Below, in pieces: positions 22,555 through 35,737 of a stretch of DNA of 64,000 bases (its first letter is position 1; each line of letters starts with the position of its first letter). Under the pieces are notes generated by a model. That model was not told the origin of the DNA. It saw nothing but the letters and a program-made list of their open reading frames with translations, and did not search any database. Made by a program: the position numbers and the translations under genes. Source of the stretch: Cerrena zonata (taxonomy: Eukaryota; Basidiomycota; Agaricomycetes; Polyporales; Cerrenaceae); the NCBI GenBank assembly GCA_038087015.1, contig JASBNA010000004.1, positions 1,364,001 through 1,428,000 of the forward strand. Direction: 5' to 3'.

Positions 22555-24980
22555 CAGAACAGCAAAAAACTCTCTTGCATCATCTCTTCAAGCTTAAAGA
22601 CATTATCAGTAAATTTACCAAAGATAAAGGCTCAAATGTAAATAACAAAGAAGAAGAGAAAGAAAGGGATGGTGTGAATGGTAAAGATGATAGTCTCCAA
22701 AAGGGGAACTAGCATACTAGGATGATTTCTGCAAAAAGGGTGAAGAGCACTATATATCTGTATTTTAACTTGAAGTGCATATAATCACCTACAGACTGAA
22801 GCAATCATATCATATATATACAAGCAATAATATCAAAATTCTATCTGGACCTAATAACATCCACCAACTATATCACTCATTTGACTGATAATTAAACCCA
22901 CCACTTGAGCTCTCAAAAAGAAGACTTGGCATTGATGTGGGTACCCTAAGGGTGTATTATTACTTCTGTAAAAAACTGGGTATATTTGCTCTAGTTGATT
23001 CAACCAAGTATTGATCTGTAGACCAGCAAGCTGCTTTGAGAGAGATAACAACTTTCTTGCTTTCCTTTCTGGAAATGCATGTATTCTTTTATAGAGCTGA
23101 TGAAATATCTAGCAGCTACTAAAAGATGTTAGGTTGCCATAGAGCAAGTAACTATTGACTTATACATACTTTATGCTTACTCTTTCTAGCACCTTAAATA
23201 TCTGGCAGAGGCACATCATGGGCACAACCTAATGTCTTATATCCATAGCCAGATTGAATATCTCAAGTTTGCATATGACTGGCAAGCCATTAGCAGTCAA
23301 AAAGTTAAAACTGCCTTTCTCCAGATATCTTTCTTTCTTTTGACCTCAGTTATTGACTGTTATCTAGCCCTTTTGACTAAAGAGAGAGCTGCTCTGCTTT
23401 TGAGGGAATTAGAGCCTGAGTACAAGCAATGGAGATATTGACAGAAACACTTGTTTACTACATGTTATCATGTTTTGTATCTCTACCAAAAGGTTTTCAA
23501 TTGTTATCTTTTATTTATTTTCTTGTAGCTAATAATGCTGCAATGTAGTGCTATCTTATTCTTTGATCTATTCTGGGATATCTCCAATCTGTCAATACAC
23601 AATTCTAAGAGCTTTTTGAATATCTTTAAAGAAATTTTGACTACATACAAAGATGCTACTGACAGATAAAAGTGTCTCTAATGATGTGAAGATGCAGCCA
23701 AATCTCTTTTCTGACTAGGCTTTGCTTTTAGCAGACTTGCTACCAAACTTTATATTGAAGAATTCCTTAAGGAATATTTCCTTCTGGTGTAATCCTGGTG
23801 TCTATCATGTCCTCTCATATTATAAAACTCTTTGTACCATTGTGATTATAGTCTATAGTTTTGTTATTTTATTGTCTTTAGAAATGAATCCTTTTCTGAG
23901 GTAACCATAAATAGTGTTTACCAGTATTATAAGGAAAGCTATTATAAAGGCAAAAAGGTATGATAACAAGCTAAATTATGGTTAGTAACTCTAGTGAAAT
24001 AAATCTACTACAGGTTTGTAATAGAGTATTGGAAACCCTGACAACAAGTAACCCCCAATGTGGGCTTAGGAAAGTGCTGCAATTATGATATAATCACCTA
24101 GAGATGCAATGTAATCAGTGTTGATAGGTTGGTCAATTTTCTGTAGAAAATATATCCATGCACTGCTTGTATATCTTTATTGGCAAAACCTCAAGCTGGT
24201 AAAATATCAGAGGTCAAGAGAGATCCTTGCACTCTCAAAAAAAGGTGGAGATATTAGAATCATGCTGGCCTTCAACTTTAAGAGACATGAAAGATGCACT
24301 GTTAACTGAGAATATGTTGTCAGAAGACATGAAGCTGACAGCTGGGTACTGGTTTTTGAGAGTCAACTAACAAATAATATCTTCATGCATAGCATGGATA
24401 TTCTTATGGCAAACTAAACACAAAAGTGTACCTGTAAGTAGGTTCAAGACAGAGAATAAAGCATCTGAATGTCACATATAAATACCAATTCTCATTTGAT
24501 ATCAATAGTACAGGTGCTACATATTGATTCTAAAGCAAAGAGGCATGAACATCCTATTCCAAAATTATGTAGTTGTGAGTCCAAGTCTGAGGCTTTAGAG
24601 AAGTGAAAAACTATTGACCAAGTTTTTCAATAGCTTCCTTGAGTGTGTTGGCAAGTAGTAGTGTGGAGTGCATATGAAAGAGCTGAATATGCATGCAAGT
24701 ATGACAGTTTATGTCTGAGAGAGGTGTTGCCATCAAGGCAGCTTGACTAAATGCTTCTATATAATCAGTTGTGAACTAGTAAGTGAGAGAAAGAGATAGG
24801 TATAGAAAGAAGAAGACTTGCATATGAAAGGTCAAACTGAGAGTCTTTAGGCTAGCAAAGGAAATATGAGATGATGACAAGGATAAGAAAAAAGAGAATA
24901 CTTTAGCAATGCTGCTACCTGCAGGAGCTTTTTGTAATAAAAATGGATGAGAATATGTGGACTGGCATATATAATTAATT
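22555..24980. other. AT-rich DNA with unidentified decayed coding remnants
   Basis: Protein-like but broken stretches occur, the clearest at 23190-23441 (motifs QIEYLKFAYDWQAI and LLLRELEPEYKQW), ending in TGA. Around it are stops and short intron-like segments. It may be a gene captured by or belonging to a transposon; no family is recognised. Confidence 0.3.
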
Positions 24981-24987
24981 ACACAGG

Positions 24988-25430
24988 GGAAATTTGAAAC
25001 TGCATGCTAATAAAGATAACATAAATATTTCTATTTGTTTGAACTTAGAGATTTGACACTACATGTTATGCAGAAATAGGTTGATTTGAAGCAAAGGAAA
25101 TTCAAAACTGTGTGCTATAAAGGGGAGTTGCACTTGTAAAGACTGGCATGTACAATTGGGGATCTAAAACTGTATGCTAGTAAAGATTTGAAAATGTATA
25201 GTACACAGAAATGCCAGTGGGTTTGGGACTTTTGAGGAGATTTAAAATAAGAATAGATGACAACAGAGCCATACTGTCCATATTGAGAGAGAAAGATGGA
25301 TAAATTTGATTATGAATGTAGGGATTTGAAAGCTGCATGCTTTAGGCTACATAGGTTAGGGTTTGTTTGCTAGTATTTGGCAACTTGAACTTGAGATGAA
25401 GGGGATTTGAAACTGCACATGGAAAGTTGA
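24988..25430. repeat. degenerate short interspersed motif array
   Basis: About seven degenerate copies of a roughly 20-bp motif close to GGATTTGAAACTGCATGCTA, near 24989, 25050, 25089, 25159, 25184, 25320 and 25409, separated by 25-135 bp of unrelated sequence. Not a regular tandem array. Confidence 0.45.
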
Positions 25431-26738
25431 TTGGACTCATAGCTAGCTAGCTTGATTAGAATATTGTTTATTTGTTTGTATTTGATAACTTGCCTTTTAT
25501 AGACCAAATAACCTCAGCCTAAGACCCAATATGCATTATTAGATTATAGGACACTTATACTATTACAACTTTTTGAACTAGACCTGATCTAGGGTTGAGA
25601 TAAGATAATATGATTGTTTGGTCAGTCTCTTATCTTGATCATTCACATAACTCAAAACGAATTAGATTAGGGTCTAAAAGCAGAAATAACACTTCATCTC
25701 ATATGAATGTGAATATCTCTATAGTATCATAAAAAAACTATTGAAAAATACTATTAAATAATATATAATATGATATAATTTGAATTAAAATAGAGTGAGA
25801 TATAAGGCAATCTTTGCTTAAGGTTAGGTAACTGTTACAGAACTACAAGTGATAGGTCAATAGTAAAGCAGCACTAGGTTGCACAAATCCAAGACTCTTC
25901 TACTACCTACAAATCTACTGCCAAACTCTCCTTCAGAAATGAATTGGTAATAGCTAACAAATACCACTAGTCAGTTTAGATGCTTATTACAAATATAGCA
26001 ATATTTCTATAATCAAATATTTGAACAAAATACATCTCCATTATTGTTATAACAAAAAAAAGGAAAATATATGTTTGTTCTCTTTCACATGCTCAACAAA
26101 CTAGTACCACCATAATACAAAAGCATTCAATATTAATTCTTCTTTCTAGTTTCTCACTTTGTCATAAAAACATCAGGAACATATTATTGCTATTTTTCTC
26201 TCAACTAATCTCATTTTCTCTATCTTCAATTATATACTTTCCTTAGCTTCAACAGTGACAGTTAGATATGGTAATACAATCATCTCTCAATCAACATCAT
26301 CCTTCTTGTATTTGTAATTAATCTCAATCATTGTATTTTGTCACTATTTTGCACATTTCATCATTTATTCTTGTATGTTGCTAGCATCTATACATCCTCA
26401 GTTTGTTCCAATTCAGCATAATATTGTCTTCTACAGTTTCTGACAATATATCATGTGATTAACTTTGTCAGTGCCATCAATGCTTCCTGATACTCAATGT
26501 TTATAGACACACATCTTACATTTGCTGCACTAAAGATTGCTCCCCTCATTGAACATATATGTTTCTATGATATCATGCACTCTTTTTACATTTATAGGTC
26601 TTTCATTTCAACCACTTTTTCACAGCATATTCTAATGTTTTCTCTTAGGCAATTCTTATAGCTATGTTGAAGTTAGGTCCATGTTTTCTACACATCTTAT
26701 TGATAATCATGTCTACAATGATAATGAGCATCCTATAT
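25431..26738. other. AT-rich DNA, no gene seen
   Basis: No convincing open frame, repeat or transposon end is visible. Confidence 0.4.
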
Positions 26739-27076
26739 TGTTAAAGGGTGACTAAAACCAGTGAATAGATCAACCTGGGGGATGCACAAATGCTCTGGAA
26801 CATAATGAGAGCAGTTAGAGAGCCTTGAAAGCGACCAGGCATATTAGATAGGAAGGAGAACTCAGCTATAGCTGAGTTAGGTGCTGAAAGCTCGGCAATA
26901 AGCAAAGAAAAGCAAAATAAAACACAAGTCCACCCTACATTAGGTGGAGCACTAAATACTGAAGCTAGAGTGAAGGAAAAAAGTTTTACAGAAAGTGGAG
27001 TGTCTACAGAGTCCATTTATGAAGTCAAAAGATAGGATAGATAAGGTGGAACATTACCAAAATATGAAGTTTAACA
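26739..27076 (-). repeat. solo LTR of the copia family, older short form
   Basis: 338 bp, TGTTAAAGGGTGACT... to ...GAAGTTTAACA, same orientation as the copia element at 50.6-56.0 kb. It lacks the 49-bp internal duplication of the younger LTRs and carries many transitions. The flanks (TATAT left, TTGTT right) are not a target duplication. Confidence 0.85.
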
Positions 27077-28134
27077 TTGTTCCAGTAAGAGACTCTCCTA
27101 TATTGACACCCTCCAAATATTCTATCATCTGCTGTTGAAATGTAGAAGTCAGGTCTAGCATATGGTCTTGAATTTCCTGCAGGGTCAGACCATTCCTTAT
27201 TCATAGAAGTAGATGCAGATGTAACAGAAGTCTTCTTTGCTGTTCCACAGTATCATAGTATCCTGAAGTATCTCCATAAAGTCTGCAATAGTTTAAACCT
27301 ACACTGAGCACATGTCTAATAGATAATTTTACCATGAAGTGGAAGAATCAAGCACCTGCAACTGGATTCTGAGCAATAAGGTGTACCCTGTCATTATACA
27401 CCTTGGGAATAGGGTTAAATATCTCATTCTTATCTGCAATATAGAGTGCAATAGGGTGATTTATATCTGCAGGAGAGAATGTTATAATTTCTGAGGTACA
27501 AAGGTATCATTTTTCTTGTCTGAACTTTGCTGGAGTGCTTGTACTATAACACAAAACTACTACCTAGCTCTAGTCTAGGGTTTAGAGGGAATTTTGTCTA
27601 GCTCATACCTCTACAACCACTATATATTCTGCCACTCAAGTTGGAAACTTTTCCTTTCTACAATGTTAGAATCATAGTAACAGTGACTTATTGTGTTGTG
27701 AAAGATACTTTATAGATAATAAGTCTGACATTATCTTTGTATATATCATTGCTCTCTACTCAGCTTCTAAATATATATCACACTCTTTGTAACGATTCAC
27801 TTTTCCTGCTTTCTACTATCTTATCATAACTAAGGCTTAACCACTCTTGAACTATGCTACAACATATCTACCACTTTCACTTCTACCCTTCTCATAGCTG
27901 AATGGGAAAATTGTCCTCAGAATCTCATATTATGCTAAACTCTAAACACTTTAACAAATTGGAATAAGAACCTAATAAAGAGCTGGTATATCTATCTCTA
28001 AAGGCAAAATATCAAATATATCTCTATGGCTAGTCCTGAAATTGCTATACTTATAAGCACTTTGACTTTGTTACAATTCTTTATTTGTTATGCATCAAAA
28101 ATAATAGATTGCAAATACAAGTACAAGTTACTGT
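27077..28134. other. AT-rich DNA with one dispersed repeat
   Basis: 27490-27660 is copy 2 of the dispersed repeat also at 14735 and 62290. Before it, the minus strand near 27350-27450 has a short broken protein-like stretch (HPIALYIADKNEIFNPIPKV) of unknown family. The remainder is AT-rich. Confidence 0.45.
27490..27660 (+). repeat. dispersed repeat, copy 2 of 3
   Basis: Shares AAAGGTATCATTTTTCTTGT, then TGAACTTTGCTGG and CTAGTCTAGGGTTTAGAGG with copy 3 (62290-62400), and ends soon after ACCACTATATATTCTGCCA. Less decayed than copy 1. Confidence 0.7.
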
Positions 28135-29929
28135 TTACAAAATATCCCTAACCTGCTTTAACTTGCAAAGTGAATGTTCTAATACAAGTGTATTAATTCC
28201 CATCTCTTCCCATTCTTCCTCTGTGAATCTCTCTTTGAGAGCATTATGTAACTTGGTAAAAGCATGAACCACCTGCACAGGAGGATACTTATATCCTTTT
28301 TCCCTTGGTGGCAACAGTTGTAAAAATACCAATCCTGCTATTGCTCCTCTGCTGACCTTGGCAATCAAAATGCCCATCTCCTCAATAGTAGGCATTTCTA
28401 CTATACCTCCATAGACTAAATCTCCTCCTACTAGCAGTTGAAGTAAACCACCAGTATGAAGAAAGGCCTTATGTTTATCTCCTGGAGATCTGACAGTGAT
28501 CATCCATTGAATAAAGGCAGAGAAGGTCTTTTCTTTTCCTAATATATAACTGTCAGCTTAAGATATACTATTTGTAAATGTAAGTTTGTACCTTGCATAT
28601 CTTTCAAGTACTTTGGCCAGATATAGTGAGCTGTCTCCCAATAGCGCTCCATAACACCTTCTTCTGTCCAAGCAGGACTCTTGTTCCCATATGCCTTTGG
28701 GTTGTGAAAAAATGCCTGATTATTTGTATGGCTTTTTCTGAAGTCATTGAGTGTTGCAATAGTGAAGTTATATGGAAGAGAGCGAGATGCTGGGGTATTG
28801 AAACTGAGAACTCGGAAGACCAGGAGATTGAACAGACCAATAGGTTTATCTAATTGAGATAAAGGTCCATTTTGCTGATTACGAAGGTTGGTACGAGAAG
28901 GCGCATATTCTCGCAGTGGCATGAAGAAGTCGGCATTATCGGGATGGACAAGTCGTTCGTATAAGCGATGAGATGGCTCAAGCTCATTTTTGGCCGCCTT
29001 CAAGGAAGTCTTTAGGAACTGCATGAGCAGTTGTAGCCAGCTTTCAGCAAGAACAGGATTGAGTTCTACATCTTGACCATCGTAGAGTTGCAGGTTAACT
29101 CGGGTACCTCGGCCTCCTCGAATAGCACCTGTAAACTTCATGAACAGCCCCCATAGCTCATTCAGAAGCTGGTAATCAAGAGAGTCTGGAGATGCGGCTG
29201 GAAGGGCCTGGATGCAAGCAAAAAAATAGCCAAATAGAAACAATCTTATGCTTTGCAGAGTTATCTGCTGATGTACTGGCAAAGATCCACTTCAGAAGTC
29301 TATAACACATCTCCCATATGCCAAGTAAAAGAAGCGCGCCTACACCGAGATGATTGTAGAGCTAATTGATAATGATACTGTGGATCTCAGCATCTTGGTT
29401 AGATGGAATATTGAGCCACTGATAGAGAACTGATTTCAGCAGATCTATAGCAGGCTGGAAATTGTCTGACTCTAGCAGGTGGATATGATTAGATGCGGGC
29501 TTGTAGATGTAGGGGTTGGCAAGGGTAAGATTTTTGAGGTACTGTAGCAGCATAACGGTAAAGCCTTTGGGATCGGCAATAAGGAGAAGAGTATAGATTT
29601 TGAAGACAAGATGGATGAGCCAGTGGATATATTGATGAGCCTTGGTAAAGCAAGGACATAGGTCATCAAAAGATTGAGTAAAATGTGTATGATGATCTTG
29701 CAAATATGTCCATACCATTGGAAGACACAAGCTAAGGACAAAGTTGTGGATTTGAGCTTCAACTATCAAAATACATTGATAGGTGAGAAGCAAGATAGAC
29801 GAGTTGATCGATTCCTTTGTCCACAACAAATCAAGTGCTTTTATATATTGAGGAATTCTGAGGTAGAAAATTTAGCTCCTGATTAGGTTGCAATATTTAT
29901 ATAATCAAGTACTTACTTGCAAATGATAG
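28135..29929 (-). pseudogene. decayed intron-rich gene, possibly the 3' part of the neighbouring oxygenase-like gene
   Basis: Minus-strand coding character is strong at 28590-29230 (GRGTRVNLQLYDGQDVELNP, LQLLMQFLKTSLKAAKNELE, PSHRLYERLVHPDNADFF) and at 28135-28503 (LPPREKGYKYPPVQVVHAF, EEWEEMGINTLVLE). Upstream pieces at 29362-29829 contain stops and frame changes. The intron between 29273 and 29216 appears to start ATAACT instead of GTAACT, a donor G-to-A change. No family is recognised. The same strand, the same decay and only short gaps suggest it may be the downstream half of the gene at 29.9-33.4 kb, but a separate gene cannot be excluded. Confidence 0.45.
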
Positions 29930-32900
29930 TCTCTGAGACTACCTGTCTATCGGCTTCTTCATCTAGATCTTCAAGCAGCTTCAAGATCGATATTGAGTTT
30001 TGCTCCACCTTTCCAATATTATGTAAAGCCTCAAGTACTGTTGTTTCTCAGTCCTTGATAGTATCATAGTTGATAATGTTAAACAGATTCTTGTCTAAAT
30101 ATTCAAATAAGACAGAGGCCCTGCCTGACAAGTATAGCTTTACTTACATTGCACAGTCTCAAAGATACTTTCCCCCTCAAACTCATCCTCATCAGAAGAT
30201 TCATCATATTGTATGATCTTTAGCTTGGAAGTGCTTTTGCTAGGTTGTTCATATAGATTCAGGAGTTCCTTGTCCAAGTCAAAATCATCTGAGACAAGAT
30301 AAGATTTTATTTTATCCTAAGAGGAGATATTATAATTACCTTCATCTATATCATCTTCTTTGTCCTCCTCGTTTTCAAGTCTACTTCGTTTATCTGTCTT
30401 ACAATCAGATATTGCAACCAGGTTGAATAGAATATAAGATTTACCTGAGTTGGTTCGCTGTATTGCATCAGAAGGTGCCCATGGTCGTTTTTTGGAATTT
30501 ATAGATGTTGTATCTGTGTCTAACTAGATCAGAAACAAATAAACAGCATATTTAAAAATAATACCTGTTAGATTTGAAGGATCTTGAGGGTCATTTTCAT
30601 CATCATCCTCATCCTCATCAGACTCTGTCCTGTTTAGTCTTGGCTGTTGTTCTTGAGGCACATTCTCTTCATCTTCATCATCTCCAAGGTCTCCATTATC
30701 AAAGTCAGATTCTATAACTTTGGCTATGTCAATATTAAGCAGGTGTAGATATAGAGAAGCTTATGATAATTTCTCACCATTTGCAGCCCTAATTATCTCA
30801 TTTATTCCAGCTCTGGTGTGTGCTTTCTGTTGATCATTTCTCCTTGCCATCCTTTTGAAATGATGTGCAGTGCTTGCTAGAATCATATCATGAGGCTTGT
30901 GTGCAGTTTCTGTAGAAGATTAGACTAATTATTACACCAAATTAAATAAAAGCTGAGACATACTCTTTTGAGAATGTGAACCCTCTCGTTGAGCAGGTTC
31001 TTGGGTTCTTGAATCATCTGGAATGAAATTTAGTTAGATGCATCAATAGAAATAAAATACATACTGTTCGTAGTAGGTCGCAAGATATTCAGATTATCTT
31101 TAGGATCGGTTGGTTTTAAGACTGCTGGTATACGCTCAATAATACCATCCATAGCCATATGAGGCATAGCCTTAGCATAAGAGATGTAAAGTGTATTAAC
31201 AAACTTGCTGATGATGTTTTGATGACTAGGAAATTGAGAAGATGGTGGGTAATTGATGGTATGTCTGTCTGGTGATGCTATCAATGGCTCTAGGGTATAG
31301 TCTGTGTTTATGACCTTTGCTGGTGCATGTGCCCAAGGTTCAGAGGTAAATGTAGAGTTGTCAATCTTGGCAGAAATACAGTCTGCAAACTTGATAGAAT
31401 CAAAGTGGACCTCATATGGGAGTTGGCGAAGAAGATGGTGAATATAAAGAGTTAACATATACATGGATGTGGTAAAGTGATCCTTTTCACTTGTAAACAT
31501 GGCACCATCTGTAAAGAAGTTGGCATGGCTGGTAAATGGTCTTGGAGGGCTGTACAGTATTAGCAACTTTGAAATATAATAGTATAAGTGAAATAACTTA
31601 CTCATGACTAAAAACTTCCCGCGGAAGCGTAACAGGCTCTCCCCGTACTCCAGATCCAGCCATAAAGACTTGAGTACTTCCACTTATCATCTTTGAGGAG
31701 GGGTAGAAGATAACGATACAACAATAAGCCCAGTCTTTAATTTCTTCTTCACCCTCTGGTGCTAGCGGAGGCATACCACTATGTAGATGGTGTCCAACAA
31801 AATAGAAGATGTCTATCTGATCTAGAACCACATAGATGCCCAGAGAGATCAAGTGAAAGTGACCGCCTTGATAATTACGTGGATGATCTGAAAGGGAGAC
31901 CATGCCTGACATACTGCAAATAAGATTACCAAGGTCTCGGTGGATACCGCCAAAGAATCTCTGTTCAACCAACCCCTCCACTAGACAGAAATGAGTATTG
32001 AGATATACTATGCAGCTACAAATACATACTGGAGTCATATCGTCTAGGCTGGGCAATATTGAGTTGAACAGATGAGCACCACTTGTTTTCTGGGGAGCCT
32101 ATGTGTGGCATAGCAAGCATATCAGTCATGTCTGCAATAGTGTCCCACATATGTTCAGGAGCCTCTTCCCATCCTTCAAGGTAGACCTGTGTAGTTGTCT
32201 AAGATTCAATTAGAGACCAAGACTCTTATGTCAGATAATTATGAACACATACTTTCAAAACTTCCATACGTAATCTGGTTCCATCATTCTCCTTGCTATT
32301 CTTGATCTTGGAGTTGGCATTTGGGGCAGAGTAGACTGTTTGCTTTTCATAGGTAACCCCAAGGGGATAGCACCGTTCACTGGAGCAGACGGACTGGATA
32401 GGGGTCCCATCTTCGTACTGCTCTACAGGCAGACTGCCAACTTTGCGTATCCTGCTCTCACGAGGTCCTAGTGCCTTTTGCTTGGCTCTCTCTACTTCAT
32501 CCAGAGTTGTACGACATATATGCCCACTATTATAAGTGAACATCAGATTAAAATTGAGAAATATGCTGAATATATTTACTCTTGAGGAACAAAGGCTTGT
32601 ACCAAGTCATCTTTGGCATCCCCTCCTGCATACAGGTCCCTAGCAAAGAGCCAATCTCCACGTTTCATCTGTTGCAAACCTGAGATATAATATTGAGACA
32701 AGTAACAAAGTAAAATTGAGAGAAACATACCAAGTTCTTTCATTTTGGAAAGTGGACCTTGTGGGATATCCTTGTGAATAGACTCGAGTTTCTTTGCTAG
32801 CCTATAGCCATCGGTGGAAGAATCAAAAATATAAACATAGGTGTTTCCAGGTCACTGGATATTGTACTTGTGATGCATGGGATGTTTGTCAGTCTCAGAA

Positions 32901-33400
32901 TGTCCCTTCCATCGGTATAGCATGGGAAGTGCAGGGTGACAGTTGTTAATCACAATCTTTTCAAGGTCGTGAAAAATATGAGCGAATTGATTGTCTTCGT
33001 CCCATCTCAGATAGCCTTTGATAACCTCTGCGTCGTCCATAGCAGTGTGCTGGTCCTCTGGATCTGGAGTCCATGCTCTTGTAGCTCTTGGTTTTGATTT
33101 CTGGCCCTGCCGATCCTTTCCACATTCTTGTTCACTCAATTTATGTTCTAATTTGAATTGTCAAAATCAAATCAAATCAAATAGACTTCAAGATTTACAT
33201 GTGATCTTTACATGAGTGGGTTTTCCAAAATCTGAGTCAGGTTCGCTTGGTTCAGGCTCCTGGTCTAAATACATTATTGTTATTGAAGTTTACATGATAA
33301 GTTATATTAAACTTACAGTGTTCATCACCGCTGTCACCATTATTGTACTCATCTTCAACAACTTCAATGTAGGCTTTGCAGTTGTCTGGATTTTGTGAAC
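29930..33400 (-). pseudogene. 2OG-Fe(II) oxygenase-like (double-stranded beta-helix) fungal gene, decayed
   Basis: A minus-strand gene of many short exons. Acidic 5' exons lie at about 33400-33150 (KAYIEVVEDEYNNGD, EPEPSEPDSDFGKP). An exon at about 33150-32731 is broken by TGA at 32854-32852. It is followed by GLQQMKRGDWLFARDLY, an exon 32543-32270, and the core exon 31980-31602 after a clean 49-bp intron (32029-31981). The core shows HRD (HxD) in FFGGIHRDLGNL, then GGHFHLISLGIYVVLDQIDI and HHLHSGMPPLAPEG, the order expected for a beta-helix dioxygenase with HxD...H iron ligands. The basic residue expected to bind 2-oxoglutarate is not evident (WAYCCIVIFY). An exon at 31550-31080 and a chain of acidic exons to about 30150 follow. 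In fungi such folds include TET/JBP-type DNA oxygenases; that closer identity is inference. Confidence 0.5.
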
Positions 33401-35016
33401 CTTGGTTTATTGATTAGTTTCTCTATTATCTTATCCTCTTATCAACCTACATAGGGTTCTTCCTTTCTGACTACCAGTTTCATTCCCAGATACTAATTTA
33501 CATTTGTAAGTCATTATTAGATTTGTAAGTTGTTAGATGAAATTTGAATTTATCATACATGGTGTCAGATCTGAATCGCCTTCCATAGTTCAGTAGGGGT
33601 TTGCAAAAAAGTCAAGGGTTAAGGCTTAAGACATTATTAGAGACCAAGTGTACCCAGAGATCAAGTCAGAGTTTACCAAGTTCAACGATAGGGATACAAC
33701 AACTAGAACTAAAAAGAACAAAGTACCGGTAACTACCAGTGCTTTGTTCAAGATAGTGGTAAGGAGGAGAGATTGGAAAACCGAAGTTCCTCCTGTCTCT
33801 CGCTGTTTGTTCATGTTTGTATATATGTTTGGGTTAGGGTTTGCTCTGCTTAAGTCTCAACATGAAATTGATGCGTATTCAGCGGGCCAAGCTGTATTAA
33901 CTAATACTATACATGGTTCATTGCTTTAGTCTAAACAGTATGCGGATACAAATATGCTACATAAGTTTGGTAAAGTTCTCTTTTCTAGCTAATCTAATAC
34001 TCTATCAGAACATTGTTCAGTCTACATGAGTTTGGTACAAGGAATGGTTCCACTAACTATGAGCGGGTGAGCTTTTATCTGTAAACGAGTTGGCACCGCT
34101 AGAAGTACTTGCAATGAGCACATTGGACCAAGAAACTGCATAAAATCCATAGTTAGACACAGCTCCTGACATTCGTTCAAACGAGGCAAAATAATTCTGA
34201 GAACATGATACCTTAAGCACTATTGAGCTCATAATAGCACAAGAAGGCATTTGAACTTGCAGGCTTGCAGCTGTAGTGATTTGTATAATGACCTGGCGAT
34301 CATAACGACCATATAAAAATGACAATCTATATCAGAAGTCATTCATGAGCGGATGGACAGAGGCCACACCTGAGCCAATAACACGGTCATTTATAGAGCC
34401 TGATGAGAAGTTCCAAGAGGCATGACTTGTAATCGAGTTCTCCATTGAGTTTGAACAGTTTTAGTAGTTTAGGCAAAAGATAATGTGGGTGAGCATAATG
34501 CCTACGCCTATAGACTATAGATGGACAACTTACACTTGTTTGAGTGCTTCTTGCATGTGCTGGTGGACAGAGTATGGTTGAATTGATCTGGCTTTTGGTC
34601 ATGGGGTTATACTGCTTGTTTATCAATGTCGAGACTCCACCAGACATAAGGCTGAACATATATATGTCGATAAGAGATAATATTAGACCTCTTGAGATGA
34701 TTCAATGCCAGGACACTTCTCTTCATCCAGTACACTCTGGCAATTGCGATCTAAATATACCAAACGCTAATCCGAATCAAACATACTGGCTTGTCTTCAA
34801 CAACCCTTCTATCTCTTCTCGATTGATGATGTATAATTTAGGCTAGCACTACAATAAATGGGTAAACTGTAAGCTAAAGCTATAAACAATCACGATTCAA
34901 GTACGAAGCATTCATATTCTTCAAGTAAAGAATAAATACTATTCTGAACTTAAGGCAAGCAATCTTCAGTTCAGGGGTTAGCACTAAGCTGATCAGCCTT
35001 TGTCCTTCTTTGTCGA
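33401..35016. other. intergenic DNA, no gene seen
   Basis: ORFs at 33648-33929 and 34544-34846 have no recognisable domain. A 34-nt palindrome of the family clustered at 44.7-46.2 kb lies at 33716-33749. The block is less AT-rich than 11-28 kb. Confidence 0.4.
33716..33749. repeat. palindrome of the GGTAGCTACC family
   Basis: A 34-nt near-perfect inverted repeat: GAACAAAGTACCGGTAA paired with the following CTACCAGTGCTTTGTTC. Same core and arm design as the cluster at 44.7-46.2 kb. Confidence 0.7.
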
Positions 35017-35019
35017 TAA

Positions 35020-35734
35020 CACTGGATCGTAGCCCAAATTTTAGGCTTCATAAAAGTAAGGTCAAATTTTATAAAAAGTCTCTTACAAAATATGATTTTA
35101 AGCACCTAAAAATTGTCAAAAAATGCAGAATTTCAGCAAAATTTGATGAATTGTAAAATCCTTGGCTAATCCAGACTTTTGTATCTCATTTTTAGACTTT
35201 AGAAATATTGAATTTTTGTTTATTTTTTATTGAAGAAAAGTTTACTATGCAAAATTCCAAATTTTGATACACTTTTATTTCTCTAGAAATTATAATATAA
35301 TTGTATATATCAAAATGAAGTGTTATAAATAGAGAGCCTAGAGAGAAGATATAGACTACTATTGTTGGTAAATTATAGTCTCTGTCAATTATACTATCTG
35401 ATAGAGATGTTTAAGTATGCAATATCACTGACTTTTCCAAATTAGCAGTTTAAATTTTATATTACTTTTGGAGAAACAAAAGTGTGTCAAAATTTTGAAT
35501 TTTGCATAGTAAACTTTTCTCCAATAAAAAATAAGCAAAAATTCAATATTTCTAAAGTCTAAAAATTAGATACAAAAGTCTAAATTAGCCAAGGATTTTA
35601 CAATTCATCAAATTTTGCTGAAATTCTGCATTTTTTGACAATTTTTAGGTGCTTAAAATCATGTTTTGTAAGAGACTTTTTATAAAATTTGACCTTACTT
35701 TTATGAAGCCTAAAATTTGGGCTATGGTCCAGTG
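35020..35734. mobile_element. foldback MITE, Harbinger-like target (TAA)
   Basis: 715 bp beginning CACTGGATCGTAGCCC and ending as its near complement, GGGCTATGGTCCAGTG. Nearly identical inverted arms of about 260 bp run from 35020 and from 35734 inward, leaving a spacer of about 180 bp. The 3-bp direct flank TAA (35017-35019 and 35735-35737) fits the TWA target preference of PIF/Harbinger elements. No coding capacity. High arm identity in an AT-rich setting indicates a fairly recent insertion. Confidence 0.75.
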
Positions 35735-35737
35735 TAA

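Noticed and set aside
28135..33400. KDZ transposon carrying the oxygenase-like gene
   Set aside because: No transposase of that class and no terminal repeats bounding the region could be found in the window.
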